Shown here in pieces: positions 28,693 to 38,834 of a stretch of DNA of 64,000 bases (its first letter is position 1; each line of letters begins with the position of its first letter). Source of the DNA: an uncultured Bacteroidota bacterium (lineage in GTDB: Bacteria > Bacteroidota > Bacteroidia > Flavobacteriales > Flavobacteriaceae); the NCBI GenBank assembly GCA_902598305.1, contig CACKBL010000003.1, positions 1 through 64,000 on the forward strand, in the 5' to 3' direction. Position numbers and translations under genes: made by a program. A model generated the notes under the pieces. It saw only the letters and a program-made list of their open reading frames with translations. It did not search any database and was not told where the DNA came from.

Positions 28693-29319
28693 ATGAAAAG
28701 TCTAGATAATGAGTTAAAACATACAAAAAATAAGCCTGAAAAATTTAGCGAGAATTACATAAACTATCTTATTGGGTTATTGAATAAAATTAATTATTCT
28801 AAAATTGCAGAATGTATTGATAAGATTGAAGAGGCCAGAATAAATGATAAAACAATTTTTATTATGGGAAATGGAGGTTCAGCCTCAACTGCTTCTCATG
28901 TTGCAAATGACTTTGGCTTAGCGGTTATGAAAAAATCTAAAAATCCGAATTTAAAGTCATATCGTGCCCAATCAATTACTGATAATATGTCAGTAATTTC
29001 AGCAACTGCCAATGATTCAGATTACAAAAATATTTTTTTAGATCAGATTAAGATTCACTACAGAAAGGGGGATATTGCAATTTTAATTTCAGCAAGCGGG
29101 AATTCACAAAATTTAGTAGAAGCCGCGAAATGGATTAGGTCAAACAATGGATTTGTTATATCATGGCTTGGATTTGATGGTGGAATATTAAAAAGTAATT
29201 CAGACTTAAACATAATTATCGATACTCCAAAAGGTGAATATGCTCCTGTAGAGGATATCCATTTAATTATAAATCACGTTATTGTAAGCTGGATGCATTA
29301 CCATATAAGTTCTTTGTAA
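28693..29319 (+). CDS. SIS-domain phosphosugar isomerase (GmhA-like)
   Basis: IFIMGNGGSASTASHVANDFGLAV; DIAILISASGNSQNLVEAAKW. Confidence 0.88.
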   Translation: MKSLDNELKHTKNKPEKFSENYINYLIGLLNKINYSKIAECIDKIEEARINDKTIFIMGNGGSASTASHVANDFGLAVMKKSKNPNLKSYRAQSITDNMSVISATANDSDYKNIFLDQIKIHYRKGDIAILISASGNSQNLVEAAKWIRSNNGFVISWLGFDGGILKSNSDLNIIIDTPKGEYAPVEDIHLIINHVIVSWMHYHISSL

Positions 29320-29330
29320 TAAAAATTGTA

Positions 29331-30077
29331 ATGATTGAAATAGCACTTGATGCAATTAAAAAAGCCGAAAAAGAACTCCTTAATTTTAGGCACAATCCAA
29401 TAATAATAAGCGAAGAAAAAAGGGATATAAAAACAAAAGCAGATTTAGCCTCTAACAAAGTCTTGTATGATATATTGTCAAAAACAAATATATCTTTGAT
29501 TTCGGAGGAAATCCCATCAAGTTTTAAAAATATACCCGAAGTTTGTTGGATAATTGACCCCTTGGATGGCACCTACAATTTTTCTAGAAGATATCCGTTT
29601 TATGCTATTTCGGTCTCTTTATGGAAAAAAGGTACTCCTTTTTTTGGCATCGTAAGAGATTGTGCAAATAAAAAATCATACGTTAGTCAAAAAGGAAGAA
29701 AGACTAATCTTAATGGTAAAATAATAAGTGTATCTGACGTAAAATCAATCGATCAGGCAACTATAAACACCGGATTTCCTTCAGGATTTAATCTTAATAA
29801 ACAAAAAATACAATCATTCATTAAACAACTTTTGGTATTTAAAAAAGTAAGATCTATTGGTTCTGCGGCCATTATGTTGGCTCAAGTTGCAGAAGGAATA
29901 TGTGATGTTTATTTTGAAAAAGAAATATATTTATGGGATGTAGCCGCAGGTTTGTCTTTAGTCAAAGAGGCCGGGGGGTCTATTTTTTGGATTCATAGAG
30001 GAGGATGGAAATACGATGTCATTGCTACAAACAAGCATTTATTTGAAGAGGTAAAGAAAAATTTTCTCGATGATTAA
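29331..30077 (+). CDS. Inositol monophosphatase-family phosphatase
   Basis: WIIDPLDGTYNFSRRYPFYAISVSLWKKGTPFFGIV; WDVAAGLSLVKEAGG. Confidence 0.9.
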   Translation: MIEIALDAIKKAEKELLNFRHNPIIISEEKRDIKTKADLASNKVLYDILSKTNISLISEEIPSSFKNIPEVCWIIDPLDGTYNFSRRYPFYAISVSLWKKGTPFFGIVRDCANKKSYVSQKGRKTNLNGKIISVSDVKSIDQATINTGFPSGFNLNKQKIQSFIKQLLVFKKVRSIGSAAIMLAQVAEGICDVYFEKEIYLWDVAAGLSLVKEAGGSIFWIHRGGWKYDVIATNKHLFEEVKKNFLDD

Positions 30078-30717
30078 TTTAGGGCCCACTTTTTTATCCT
30101 TTGAACTAAATGAAAACTCTCCAGTTTATGGGGGCAAGGACGATAAATTAAAAATTTTAAAAACTAACCAAATTAAAGAGGGCAAAACTTCCAATAATTT
30201 GCATCTTTCTTTTCCCAACCATATAGGAACCCATATAGATTTTCCAAAGCATTTTTCAGATAAAGGTAAAACACAATCAAACTATTCGGCATCCTTTTGG
30301 ATATTTAATAAAGTTGGGTTTTTAAACTGCTCAATAGATAAAGTCCCAAAGATGATTAAAACATTAGATAAATCTCTTGAAATTTTAATTTTAAAAACTG
30401 GGTTTGGGAAAAATAGAGGTAAAGAAATTTATTGGAAAAATCAACCGGTGATACCGGCTTACTATGCATCTTTATTAAAAAAACAATTTCCAAAAATAAG
30501 AGTTTTCGGTTTTGATATGATCTCTCTAACTAGTTTGAATAACAAAGAAGAAGGCAAAAAAGCACATGTTAATTTTCTAATAGATCACGATATTTTAATT
30601 CTTGAAGATATGAATCTAGCTAAAATTAATACAACTCCTGACACTATTATTTTATCACCTTTGCAAATAGAAAACGCCGATGGAGTTCCTTGTACAGTAA
30701 TAGCAAATTTTGATTAA
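30070..30717 (+). CDS. Cyclase family protein (kynurenine formamidase-like metal hydrolase)
   Basis: HIGTHIDFPKHF metal-binding motif; VFGFDMISL. Confidence 0.83.
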   Translation: MINLGPTFLSFELNENSPVYGGKDDKLKILKTNQIKEGKTSNNLHLSFPNHIGTHIDFPKHFSDKGKTQSNYSASFWIFNKVGFLNCSIDKVPKMIKTLDKSLEILILKTGFGKNRGKEIYWKNQPVIPAYYASLLKKQFPKIRVFGFDMISLTSLNNKEEGKKAHVNFLIDHDILILEDMNLAKINTTPDTIILSPLQIENADGVPCTVIANFD

Positions 30718-32204
30718 TGTTGACAGACAAGGATAATTTTGAAAAATTGCTTAAAATCCTTGATGAAATTTTAAAGGAAAATAAAGAAATGAGTGTAAGG
30801 GCAATTGCATGGCTTCATTTCATTCGATATCATCCCGTTTTTAATTCACAATACCAAATCTTATTTTCTGCTAAATATAAATTTATTTTCTTTTTAATTA
30901 TGCTCTATTTGAAGGGAATAGTAAATATTATTTTAACCTTGTTAAAATCAATACTTGTAGGGCACTCGTATAATTATTTACATGAACGAAAAAATGTTGA
31001 TATTTTTTACGTATCTCATTTAATCAATCCTAATGTAGATAACAAAAAGGATTTTTATTTTGATGATATAATTTCTAAACTAGGCGATAAGGGATTTTCT
31101 ATTGCAGGACTTCTAATAAACCACTTAAAAACAAGTTTAACTGATGATATCAAAAAGAAAGTTAGAGGGAAAAACAATTATATACTAAATGATCATCTGG
31201 ATTTTAAAACTGAAATAAAATTTGCCACCGTGCAAATAAAGGTTTTTTTGATGTTTCTTTTTAAACTCGAAAATAATCAACTCAAAAGGAGAATAAACCT
31301 TTTGATTTCCGGATATTCTATCTCAAGGTCAACTTTTCTAAACATTAGATTGTCTTCTGTATTCAAAAATTTAATTAATTTCCACAACCCTAAGCTTGTT
31401 TTTATTACATATGAGGGCCATGCCTGGGAGAGAATTCTTTGCAATATCATAAAAATTAATTTTAATAAATCCAAGATTATTGGATACCAGCATAGTTATA
31501 TTTTTGAAAATCAGCATGCAGCTTTAAATTCTTTTGATTTTAATTTTGACCCACATTATATCTTAACATCAGGCGAGATATCTAAGGAAAGAATAATTAA
31601 ATCAAATATTGCAAAAAATATCAAAGTGGATATTCTTGGTTCTAAAAGATTTGGAGATACTAATGAGTTAAAAATAAAACCAAGCAAAAAATTCAGTAAG
31701 CGAATCTTTGTTATACCTGAAGGAATAGAGAGTGAGTCTAAAATTTTATTTGACTTTTGCTTGAATTACTCATCACAATGTCAAGATTTAGAATTTGTAT
31801 TTAAATTACATCCCCAGATGAGTTTAGATTATTTTATTTCCAAAAACCCAGAGTATAAAAAAATGCCCAAAAATTGTCATTGGTTTACAAATCATTCATT
31901 TAAAAGTTCTGATTGGGTACTTTACAGAGGATCTACTTTCATTGTAGAACTCCTTAAAAAAGGCTTGCAACCCATTTATCTTTCTCATAAAAGAGATTAC
32001 GGTTCAATAGATATTTTTGAAGGCAAATTTAATCATAGAAAAATTATTTCCTCTACAAAAGACTTGGATTTACTCATAAAAAAAGAAAGCATTGGTAAAT
32101 TGACCAACGATAAAGAATTGAATTCACTTTTGGATTTTTCAAATAAAATTTATTCCCCCGTTAATAGTTCAGTTTTAAATAAAATAATTAGAGAAGTAAG
32201 TTAA
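30717..32204 (+). CDS. Putative surface-carbohydrate glycosyltransferase (GT-B-like)
   Basis: IIGYQHSYIFENQHAA; ILTSGEISKERI; LEFVFKLHPQM; SDWVLYRGSTFIVELLKKGLQPIYL resemble CDP-glycerol/Kdo-transferase-like folds. Confidence 0.55.
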   Translation: MLTDKDNFEKLLKILDEILKENKEMSVRAIAWLHFIRYHPVFNSQYQILFSAKYKFIFFLIMLYLKGIVNIILTLLKSILVGHSYNYLHERKNVDIFYVSHLINPNVDNKKDFYFDDIISKLGDKGFSIAGLLINHLKTSLTDDIKKKVRGKNNYILNDHLDFKTEIKFATVQIKVFLMFLFKLENNQLKRRINLLISGYSISRSTFLNIRLSSVFKNLINFHNPKLVFITYEGHAWERILCNIIKINFNKSKIIGYQHSYIFENQHAALNSFDFNFDPHYILTSGEISKERIIKSNIAKNIKVDILGSKRFGDTNELKIKPSKKFSKRIFVIPEGIESESKILFDFCLNYSSQCQDLEFVFKLHPQMSLDYFISKNPEYKKMPKNCHWFTNHSFKSSDWVLYRGSTFIVELLKKGLQPIYLSHKRDYGSIDIFEGKFNHRKIISSTKDLDLLIKKESIGKLTNDKELNSLLDFSNKIYSPVNSSVLNKIIREVS

Positions 32205-32205
32205 T

Positions 32206-33099
32206 ATGAGGTTTTCAATTGTAATTCCAACTAAAAATAGACCAGAGGAGTTGAAAAAAATATTCGCTTCTATAATGATTCAAACTAAATTACCTGACCA
32301 AATTGTAATCATTGATCAGAGTAGCCGCGATAAAATAATTAAGAATGAACTTAAGGCTGTTTTAAAAAATAAAAAAATTGAGTTAAATTATTTATGTAAT
32401 AATAAAATTAAAGGATTAGTTGAGGCAAAATTTTATTCTCTCAATTTTTGTAAGTATGAAATAATATCATTCTTTGATGATGATATAGTACTTAAACCTG
32501 ATTACATTGAGAAAGTTGATTTTGCATTTGAAAAATATCCTAAAATTATTGGAGCTAATGGATTGATATTAAATATTCCAAAAAAAAATTTTATACAAAG
32601 ATTTTTTTTTAAAATAACGCACAAGGGCATTTTTAGTGACAATAGATATGAGGTGATTAGTTCAATAAATAAAAAAAACCCTCAACCCCTTTTGGTAAAC
32701 ACATTAAGCGGAGGTTTGTCTTCATGGAGAAAAGAGGTTTTTAAAAAAGTTAGTTTTGACATAAATAATCATTTTCACTCTTATGAAGACAAGGAATTTT
32801 CGATTAGAATAAATAAAAACTATCCAAATGGCATGTATATTATACCAGAAGCAAAACTAAATCATTTCCATTCAGAAATAAATCGAGAAGTTGCAATCAA
32901 TTTAATTAAAATGAATGTTTTTGAAATTATAATTATTTATAAGAAAAACAAGGACATTAGCTTTTTCGGATTGGATTTACTACTCTTACTTTTTTCACTT
33001 ATGATAAAAGCATTTTTAACGTCTCTTTTTAACTTTCATATTGGAGAAATAAAAAGTTTTCTTTTAGGTTTCAAAGATGGATGTTATCACAAAATTTAG
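32206..33099 (+). CDS. Glycosyltransferase family 2
   Basis: FSIVIPTKNRPEELKKIFASIMIQTKLPDQIVIIDQSS; ISFFDDDIVL. Confidence 0.9.
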   Translation: MRFSIVIPTKNRPEELKKIFASIMIQTKLPDQIVIIDQSSRDKIIKNELKAVLKNKKIELNYLCNNKIKGLVEAKFYSLNFCKYEIISFFDDDIVLKPDYIEKVDFAFEKYPKIIGANGLILNIPKKNFIQRFFFKITHKGIFSDNRYEVISSINKKNPQPLLVNTLSGGLSSWRKEVFKKVSFDINNHFHSYEDKEFSIRINKNYPNGMYIIPEAKLNHFHSEINREVAINLIKMNVFEIIIIYKKNKDISFFGLDLLLLLFSLMIKAFLTSLFNFHIGEIKSFLLGFKDGCYHKI

Positions 33100-33103
33100 G
33101 CAG

Positions 33104-34354
33104 ATGGAAGATAAAGTTGGAATTTTAGGGACAGGTTACGTTGGACTTCCTCTAGCTGTCATTTTTGGAGAAAAATATGAGGTTGTTGCATTTGACATAA
33201 ATAAATCAAGGATAAATGAATTAAAACAAGGTTATGACAGGAACAAACAAATTAAGAAAGGGAAACTTAAAAATAAGAGGCTTTTATTTACCAATTCTGA
33301 AGTGCACTTAAAAAAATGTAATATCTACATAATTACAGTTCCAACTCCAATTTTTAAAAACAAAACTCCAGATTTAAGATATATTTCAAGAGCGTCCAAG
33401 TTGACGGGGAGACTTCTATCACATAACAACATTGTTGTGTATGAGTCAACCGTTTTTCCTGGTGCCACAGAAGAATTTTGTGTACCTATTCTTGAAAAGA
33501 TATCGGGTCTGAAATTTAATAAGGATTTCTTTGTTGGATATAGTCCTGAGAGAATAAATGTTGGAGATAATGAAAATACAATAGACAATGTTTCAAAGAT
33601 TGTTTCGGGTTCAAATAATAAAACATTGGATAAATTATATTCTCTTTATAAATCAGTTTTGTCATCAAAAATTTATAAGGTCTCGTCGATTAAAGTAGCA
33701 GAAGCTTCCAAGATAACCGAGAATGTTCAAAGAGACGTTAATATAGCACTCATTAACGAATTATCAATTGTATTTAATAATTTGAATATAGACACAAACG
33801 AGGTCCTAAAAGCAGCATCAACTAAATGGAATTTCAACAAATATCAACCTGGACTTGTTGGAGGTCACTGCATTGGAGTTGACCCTTATTATTTGGTTCA
33901 TAAATCTAAATCTCATGGTTTTAAACCGGAAATTATATCAAATGCTAGAAACTTAAATGAAAAAATGCCGGGTAAAATATGTGAAATTTTAAAATCCAAG
34001 GCTAAACAACATGGTTTAGAGCCTAAGTTTTGTTCAGCTCTTATTATGGGAGCTTCATTTAAAGAGAATGTGAAAGATATAAGGAATTCAAAATCAATAG
34101 ATTTATACAAAAAACTTTCCTTGATTTTAAATTACGTAGAAATATTTGATCCAATTGTAGAAGCAGAAAATAAAATAGAAGATTTAAGAATTTCTTCAAA
34201 AATTCAAAATAATAAGAAATTTGATATAATTGTACTATCCGTGGCACACAAAATTTTTTCAAAAATTAATCCCTTAGAATTAATTACTAAAAGCGGTTTT
34301 GTTTATGATATAAAGTCCTTTTATAAAAAACATCCAAAAATTTATAGACTTTAA
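33104..34354 (+). CDS. Nucleotide-sugar dehydrogenase (TviB/WbpA-like)
   Basis: VGILGTGYVGLPLAVIFGEKYEVVAFDI; VYESTVFPGATEE; YSPERINVGD; VGGHCIGVDPYYLVHKSKSHG. Confidence 0.9.
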   Translation: MEDKVGILGTGYVGLPLAVIFGEKYEVVAFDINKSRINELKQGYDRNKQIKKGKLKNKRLLFTNSEVHLKKCNIYIITVPTPIFKNKTPDLRYISRASKLTGRLLSHNNIVVYESTVFPGATEEFCVPILEKISGLKFNKDFFVGYSPERINVGDNENTIDNVSKIVSGSNNKTLDKLYSLYKSVLSSKIYKVSSIKVAEASKITENVQRDVNIALINELSIVFNNLNIDTNEVLKAASTKWNFNKYQPGLVGGHCIGVDPYYLVHKSKSHGFKPEIISNARNLNEKMPGKICEILKSKAKQHGLEPKFCSALIMGASFKENVKDIRNSKSIDLYKKLSLILNYVEIFDPIVEAENKIEDLRISSKIQNNKKFDIIVLSVAHKIFSKINPLELITKSGFVYDIKSFYKKHPKIYRL

Positions 34355-34359
34355 ATTTT

Positions 34360-35475
34360 TTAATCTACATTATTAAAATAAAAATTTTCCCATTCTAATA
34401 AAATTTTTTCTTCTGAAAAATTTTCTTCAACGTAATCTCTACCATTGCTACCCATTTCTTTCATTTTTGTCTTATTGTTTATCGCATAAATTAAAAGAGT
34501 TTTCAATTTTTCTATATCCCCTGCTTGAAATAACAAACCGGTTTTTTCTTTAACTACAGTATCTTTAAGGCCGTATATATCGCTTGATATAATAGGTTTT
34601 TTTAATGAGGATGCCTCAATTACAGATACCCCAAAACCTTCTCGATAGCTTGGAAGACAAAAAGTATCACATACCTGAATTATTTCTTCTGGTTTGTCAT
34701 TGTGTGGTAGGAATAGGATTCTTGAATCAGAATTGTACTTTTTTTTCAAATTTTCTTCGTCATCGCCAACCAAAAATAGTAATGTGTTTTTTTCTTTTTT
34801 GATTTTGAGAAAAGCTTCAATTAAGTCTATAATACCTTTGTCTTTTTTAAGTCGACCCAAGTACATAAAAACCCACTGATTTTTGTTAATGTTAAATTGT
34901 TTTCTCAATTTGTCTCTAACTTTATTAACTGGATTAAATTTTTTAAGAGAAACACCAGAAATCGAGCCTTTGCCCAAAACCTTTGCTTCTTTATCTACAA
35001 TTTTATTTTTAATTAAAAATTCAAGTTGGGACCTGCCGTCTGTTAAGACCAAAGTCGAAAGTTTAGAGATTAATTTATCTATAAATTTCAGAGCACTTCT
35101 TATGACCCCTTTTTTAGTGACCCAAACTTGGCCAGTAAAGGTATGAATCCTTATTTCAATACCTGATATATAACCTCCAAGCATAGCAATTAATCCTGCC
35201 TTTGGAGATACACTATGGATTGCATGAAATTTATTTTTTTTGAAAAAATAAATCATTTTAATCAAGCACATAATATCCCTAAAAACACTAATATTTCTTA
35301 TAATTTCAAAATGAAAAACTTTTTTCACATTAAGTTTATCAATTAAATTATTGTGTTTATTATTTAGGTTAACAATCAAGTAAACTTCATAGATTCTAGA
35401 AAGTTTATTTATGGGACCGTTTAAGAATGAAGAGGCTGTTAAAGGGCTTGATACAATGAAACAGATCTTTTTCAT
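34360..35475 (-). CDS. Glycosyltransferase family 4
   Basis: MYLGRLKKDKGIIDLIEAFL; FCLPSYREGFGVSVIEASSLKKPIISSDIYGLKDTV. Confidence 0.9.
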   Translation of the reverse strand: MKKICFIVSSPLTASSFLNGPINKLSRIYEVYLIVNLNNKHNNLIDKLNVKKVFHFEIIRNISVFRDIMCLIKMIYFFKKNKFHAIHSVSPKAGLIAMLGGYISGIEIRIHTFTGQVWVTKKGVIRSALKFIDKLISKLSTLVLTDGRSQLEFLIKNKIVDKEAKVLGKGSISGVSLKKFNPVNKVRDKLRKQFNINKNQWVFMYLGRLKKDKGIIDLIEAFLKIKKEKNTLLFLVGDDEENLKKKYNSDSRILFLPHNDKPEEIIQVCDTFCLPSYREGFGVSVIEASSLKKPIISSDIYGLKDTVVKEKTGLLFQAGDIEKLKTLLIYAINNKTKMKEMGSNGRDYVEENFSEEKILLEWENFYFNNVD

Positions 35476-36410
35476 CTCCTATTTTTAGTGTAGTTATTTA
35501 AAAAATTGTAATAATCTGAGCTTAATTTCTCTCCCATTAAAGATTCAATTTTTTGACATGAGATTTTACATGTATTATTAAAAAATCTTTTTATATCATT
35601 GTTTTTTTTCAGTAATCTAAAAAGAATACTTAAATCAATTAATTTAAAGAAAAAATTAAAAGACAAATTAATATATGTTTTTCTTTTAATAACATCACTA
35701 GTTTTTAATAAAAAGTCCTCCAATAAGATGTCAGAAGAAATATTGTAAGATTGACATAAAGCTTTTTCCTTTTCAAATATTTTAGAAATTATTTTTACTA
35801 CATCATCCAGCAAAACAAAATTAGCTATGGTTTTTTTTGAAAACTTTATTTTAATCCCGAATCTAGTTAATATAATCAGATAGTCAATTATTTTCGATTT
35901 CATTTTAAAATCCAGGATTATGGATGGTCTTAGAATAATAAATTTTGTATTGTACTTCTTTTGAGACTTGAAAATATATTGTTCACTTAAAAATTTAGTT
36001 TTTTCATAAATATTTAATTGTTTTTTATAGCTGTTTTCGTTAATCTGTTTTGATTTAACAAAATCAAAAACACCAATACTTGATAAGTAAATTAAAGGGA
36101 TACTTTTATTTTTTATGCTATCTACAAGAATCCTTGTGCCATGATAATTGGTTTTCATCATTTTTGATTCATCATTTAATTCGGAAGCTAAATGAAATAG
36201 AAACTTTATACTTTTTATAAAATCAGCTAAAATATTTTTATCTGGATTTAACAAATCGATTTTAAAAAATTTTACTTTAGGTTCTTTTTTAAAATTATCA
36301 GGATTACGTGTTAGTATATGAATAACATATCCACTTTCAAGCAGATTTTTGCACAGTTTTGACCCTATTATTCCCGATGCACCAGTTATTCCGAGGGCTA
36401 TTCCTTTCAT
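35472..36410 (-). CDS. NAD-dependent epimerase/dehydratase family protein
   Basis: LGITGASGIIGSKLCKNLLESGY; FHLASELNDESKMMKTNYHGTRILVDS; YEKTK. Confidence 0.88.
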   Translation of the reverse strand: MKGIALGITGASGIIGSKLCKNLLESGYVIHILTRNPDNFKKEPKVKFFKIDLLNPDKNILADFIKSIKFLFHLASELNDESKMMKTNYHGTRILVDSIKNKSIPLIYLSSIGVFDFVKSKQINENSYKKQLNIYEKTKFLSEQYIFKSQKKYNTKFIILRPSIILDFKMKSKIIDYLIILTRFGIKIKFSKKTIANFVLLDDVVKIISKIFEKEKALCQSYNISSDILLEDFLLKTSDVIKRKTYINLSFNFFFKLIDLSILFRLLKKNNDIKRFFNNTCKISCQKIESLMGEKLSSDYYNFLNNYTKNRR

Positions 36411-36471
36411 TTATTATTTTAAAGTATTTTAAATATAAAAACACATCTACTTATTTCACCTAATAATTTTC

Positions 36472-36479
36472 TAAATTTG
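36472..36479 (+). promoter_or_regulatory. Putative -7 box TAAATTTG
   Basis: TAnnTTTG match 20 nt upstream of the ATG at 36499 in a divergent intergenic region; no clear -33 box. Confidence 0.4.
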
Positions 36480-36498
36480 AATGAATTTTTAATAGTAA

Positions 36499-37107
36499 AT
36501 GTTCAAATACGTTTCGTTTAAATATCTTTTTGACTTTTCTTTTTCATTTGTAATATTGATATTAATCCTTCCATTTATATTATTAGTTTTAATTATTTTA
36601 AGTATTGATTTAAACGAAAGTCCTTTTTTTATACAAAAAAGGCCAGGTTTTAAAGGAAAAGTTTTTAGTTTATATAAATTCAAAACAATGAGAACTATGT
36701 TCGATGATAAAGGTAATCTTCTTTCAGATAACGATAGGCTGACATTGGTTGGAAGAATTATTAGAACATTATCAATAGATGAATTACCGCAGTTGTTAAA
36801 TATTTTAAAAGGAGAAATGAGTTTTATTGGCCCAAGACCTTTACTTTTAGATTATCTTCCGTTATATAGTTTTGAACAGATGAAAAGACATAATGTTATT
36901 CCTGGTATTTCTGGATATGCCCAAGTGAATGGTCGAAATTTAATTTCTTGGAAAGAAAAATTTAAACTGGATTTGTATTATGTTGAAAATCAGAGTTTTT
37001 TTTTAGATTTAAAAATATTAATCTTAACATTTAAAAATGTTTTTACAGCTTCGGGTGTTAATTCCGATATAAACATAACAATGGAAAAATTTAATGGGAA
37101 AAACTAG
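36499..37107 (+). CDS. Initiating sugar-1-phosphate transferase (PglC/WcaJ-like)
   Basis: [68 protein letters not shown]. Confidence 0.92.
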   Translation: MFKYVSFKYLFDFSFSFVILILILPFILLVLIILSIDLNESPFFIQKRPGFKGKVFSLYKFKTMRTMFDDKGNLLSDNDRLTLVGRIIRTLSIDELPQLLNILKGEMSFIGPRPLLLDYLPLYSFEQMKRHNVIPGISGYAQVNGRNLISWKEKFKLDLYYVENQSFFLDLKILILTFKNVFTASGVNSDINITMEKFNGKN

Positions 37108-37711
37108 TTATTTAATTTACGGCGGGGGTTCACATTCAAGGGTTGTTATTTCTATCCTTGAAAAGATGGATATACAAATTTCTGGGATTTTTGATACAGA
37201 CAAAAAGATAAAAACAGTTTCAAAAATACCCTTCTTGGGCAATTATAATTCCAAAATTAATTCAAAATGCAAGCTGGTAATTGCAATTGGTGATAACCAT
37301 ATAAGAGAAAAAATAAGTCGAACTATCCAACATCCTGTAGGAACAATAATTGACTTTGATACAAAAATTAATAAAGACGTCAAAATTGGCGAAGGTTCAC
37401 AGATTATTACATCTTCCACAATTAATGTCGGGACAACAATTGGGAAGCATTGTATAATTAATACAAACTGTTCAATAGACCATGATTGCAATGTGAACGA
37501 TTTTGTACATATTGGACCGGGAGTTACAATGTGTGGAGGAGTTTCTATCGGAAAATCCACCCTAGTTGGGGCTGGTGCAACCATACTTCCAAATATTGTG
37601 ATAGGAAAGAATGTGATTATTGGTGCAGGAACTCTTGTAAATAAAAATATACCCGATGAAACAAAGGTTTTAGGAATACCTGCTAAAATTATTGATGATG
37701 AAAAGAAATAG
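37094..37711 (+). CDS. Sugar O/N-acyltransferase, PglD/NeuD family
   Basis: [12 protein letters not shown]...; left-handed beta-helix hexapeptides ([45 protein letters not shown]). Confidence 0.9.
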   Translation: MGKTSYLIYGGGSHSRVVISILEKMDIQISGIFDTDKKIKTVSKIPFLGNYNSKINSKCKLVIAIGDNHIREKISRTIQHPVGTIIDFDTKINKDVKIGEGSQIITSSTINVGTTIGKHCIINTNCSIDHDCNVNDFVHIGPGVTMCGGVSIGKSTLVGAGATILPNIVIGKNVIIGAGTLVNKNIPDETKVLGIPAKIIDDEKK

Positions 37712-38834
37712 AATTTTCTTATCTCCACCTCATCTAGGTCATTTAGAAGCCAAAAATGTGTCTAGTGCGTTCTCCAGTAATTGGATTTCTACCACCGGAC
37801 CTTTCATAAATGAATTCGAAAAAAAAATTGCAAGATACTGTCAAAGAAAAGATGCATGTGTTGTTCAATCTGGTACTGCAGCAATACATCTTGCAATCCG
37901 AGTTTTAGGAATTTCTGAAGGAGATACCGTTTTATGCCAGTCATTTACATTTATAGGGAGCTGTAACCCAGTAATTTATGAAAGAGCAAATCTTATTTTC
38001 ATAGATTCAGAAAATGAAACTTGGAATATGTGTCCTAATTCACTAAGAAACGCTTTGGAAGATTGTAGAAAAAGGAAAATAAAACCAAGAGCTATTATAG
38101 TTGTCCATCTGTATGGAATGCCAGCTAAAATGGATGAGATTCTTTCAATTGCAAATGAGTATAAAGTTGATGTCATTGAGGATGCTGCTGAGGCATTAGG
38201 TTCAAAATTAAATAATAAACCATGTGGATCGTTTGGAAGGTTAAGCATTTTAAGTTTTAATGGAAATAAAATTATAACAACTTCAGGAGGAGGTGCTTTA
38301 GTTTCTAATAACTCAAATGACATTGATGAGGCCAACTTTTTATCGACCCAAGCTAAAGAGAATAAACCTTTTTATGAACATAAAAAAACAGGGTACAATT
38401 ATAAGCTTTCAAATATTTTAGCATCTATAGGAGTTGCCCAACTTAAAGTTTTAGATGACAGGGTAAATAAAAGAAGAAAAAATTATATGTTCTATTATGA
38501 ACTTTTAAAAGGGATAAAAGGTGTAACTTTTTTAAAAGAGCCTAAGGGTTATTTTTCAAATAGATGGCTAACATGTATAATTATTGATGAAAAAGCTTGT
38601 GGTACTTCGGTTAATCGAATAATTTCTGAATTTGAGGAGGAAGGAATAGAAACTAGACGTTTATGGAAGCCAATGCATATGCAACCAATCTTTAAAAATA
38701 ATCCCTTTTATGGGAATGGAGTTTCAAATTTATTATTTGAACAGGGGATATGTCTGCCTTCAGGGAGTAATATGGGTGACGATGATAAAAGAAGAATAAA
38801 ACTCAAACTAACCAAAATTTTTTCAATAAAGTAA
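37692..38834 (+). CDS. DegT/DnrJ/EryC1/StrS aminotransferase (PglE-like)
   Basis: FLSPPHLGHLEAKNVSSAFSSNWISTTGPFINEFE; QSGTAAIHLAI; EDAAEALGS; LSFNGNKIITTSGGGALV. Confidence 0.92.
   Translation: MMMKRNRIFLSPPHLGHLEAKNVSSAFSSNWISTTGPFINEFEKKIARYCQRKDACVVQSGTAAIHLAIRVLGISEGDTVLCQSFTFIGSCNPVIYERANLIFIDSENETWNMCPNSLRNALEDCRKRKIKPRAIIVVHLYGMPAKMDEILSIANEYKVDVIEDAAEALGSKLNNKPCGSFGRLSILSFNGNKIITTSGGGALVSNNSNDIDEANFLSTQAKENKPFYEHKKTGYNYKLSNILASIGVAQLKVLDDRVNKRRKNYMFYYELLKGIKGVTFLKEPKGYFSNRWLTCIIIDEKACGTSVNRIISEFEEEGIETRRLWKPMHMQPIFKNNPFYGNGVSNLLFEQGICLPSGSNMGDDDKRRIKLKLTKIFSIK

Noticed and set aside
36489-36683. Minus-strand 64-aa ORF overlapping the PglC-like gene start
   Set aside because: Antisense to the conserved phosphoglycosyltransferase N-terminus; no independent support.
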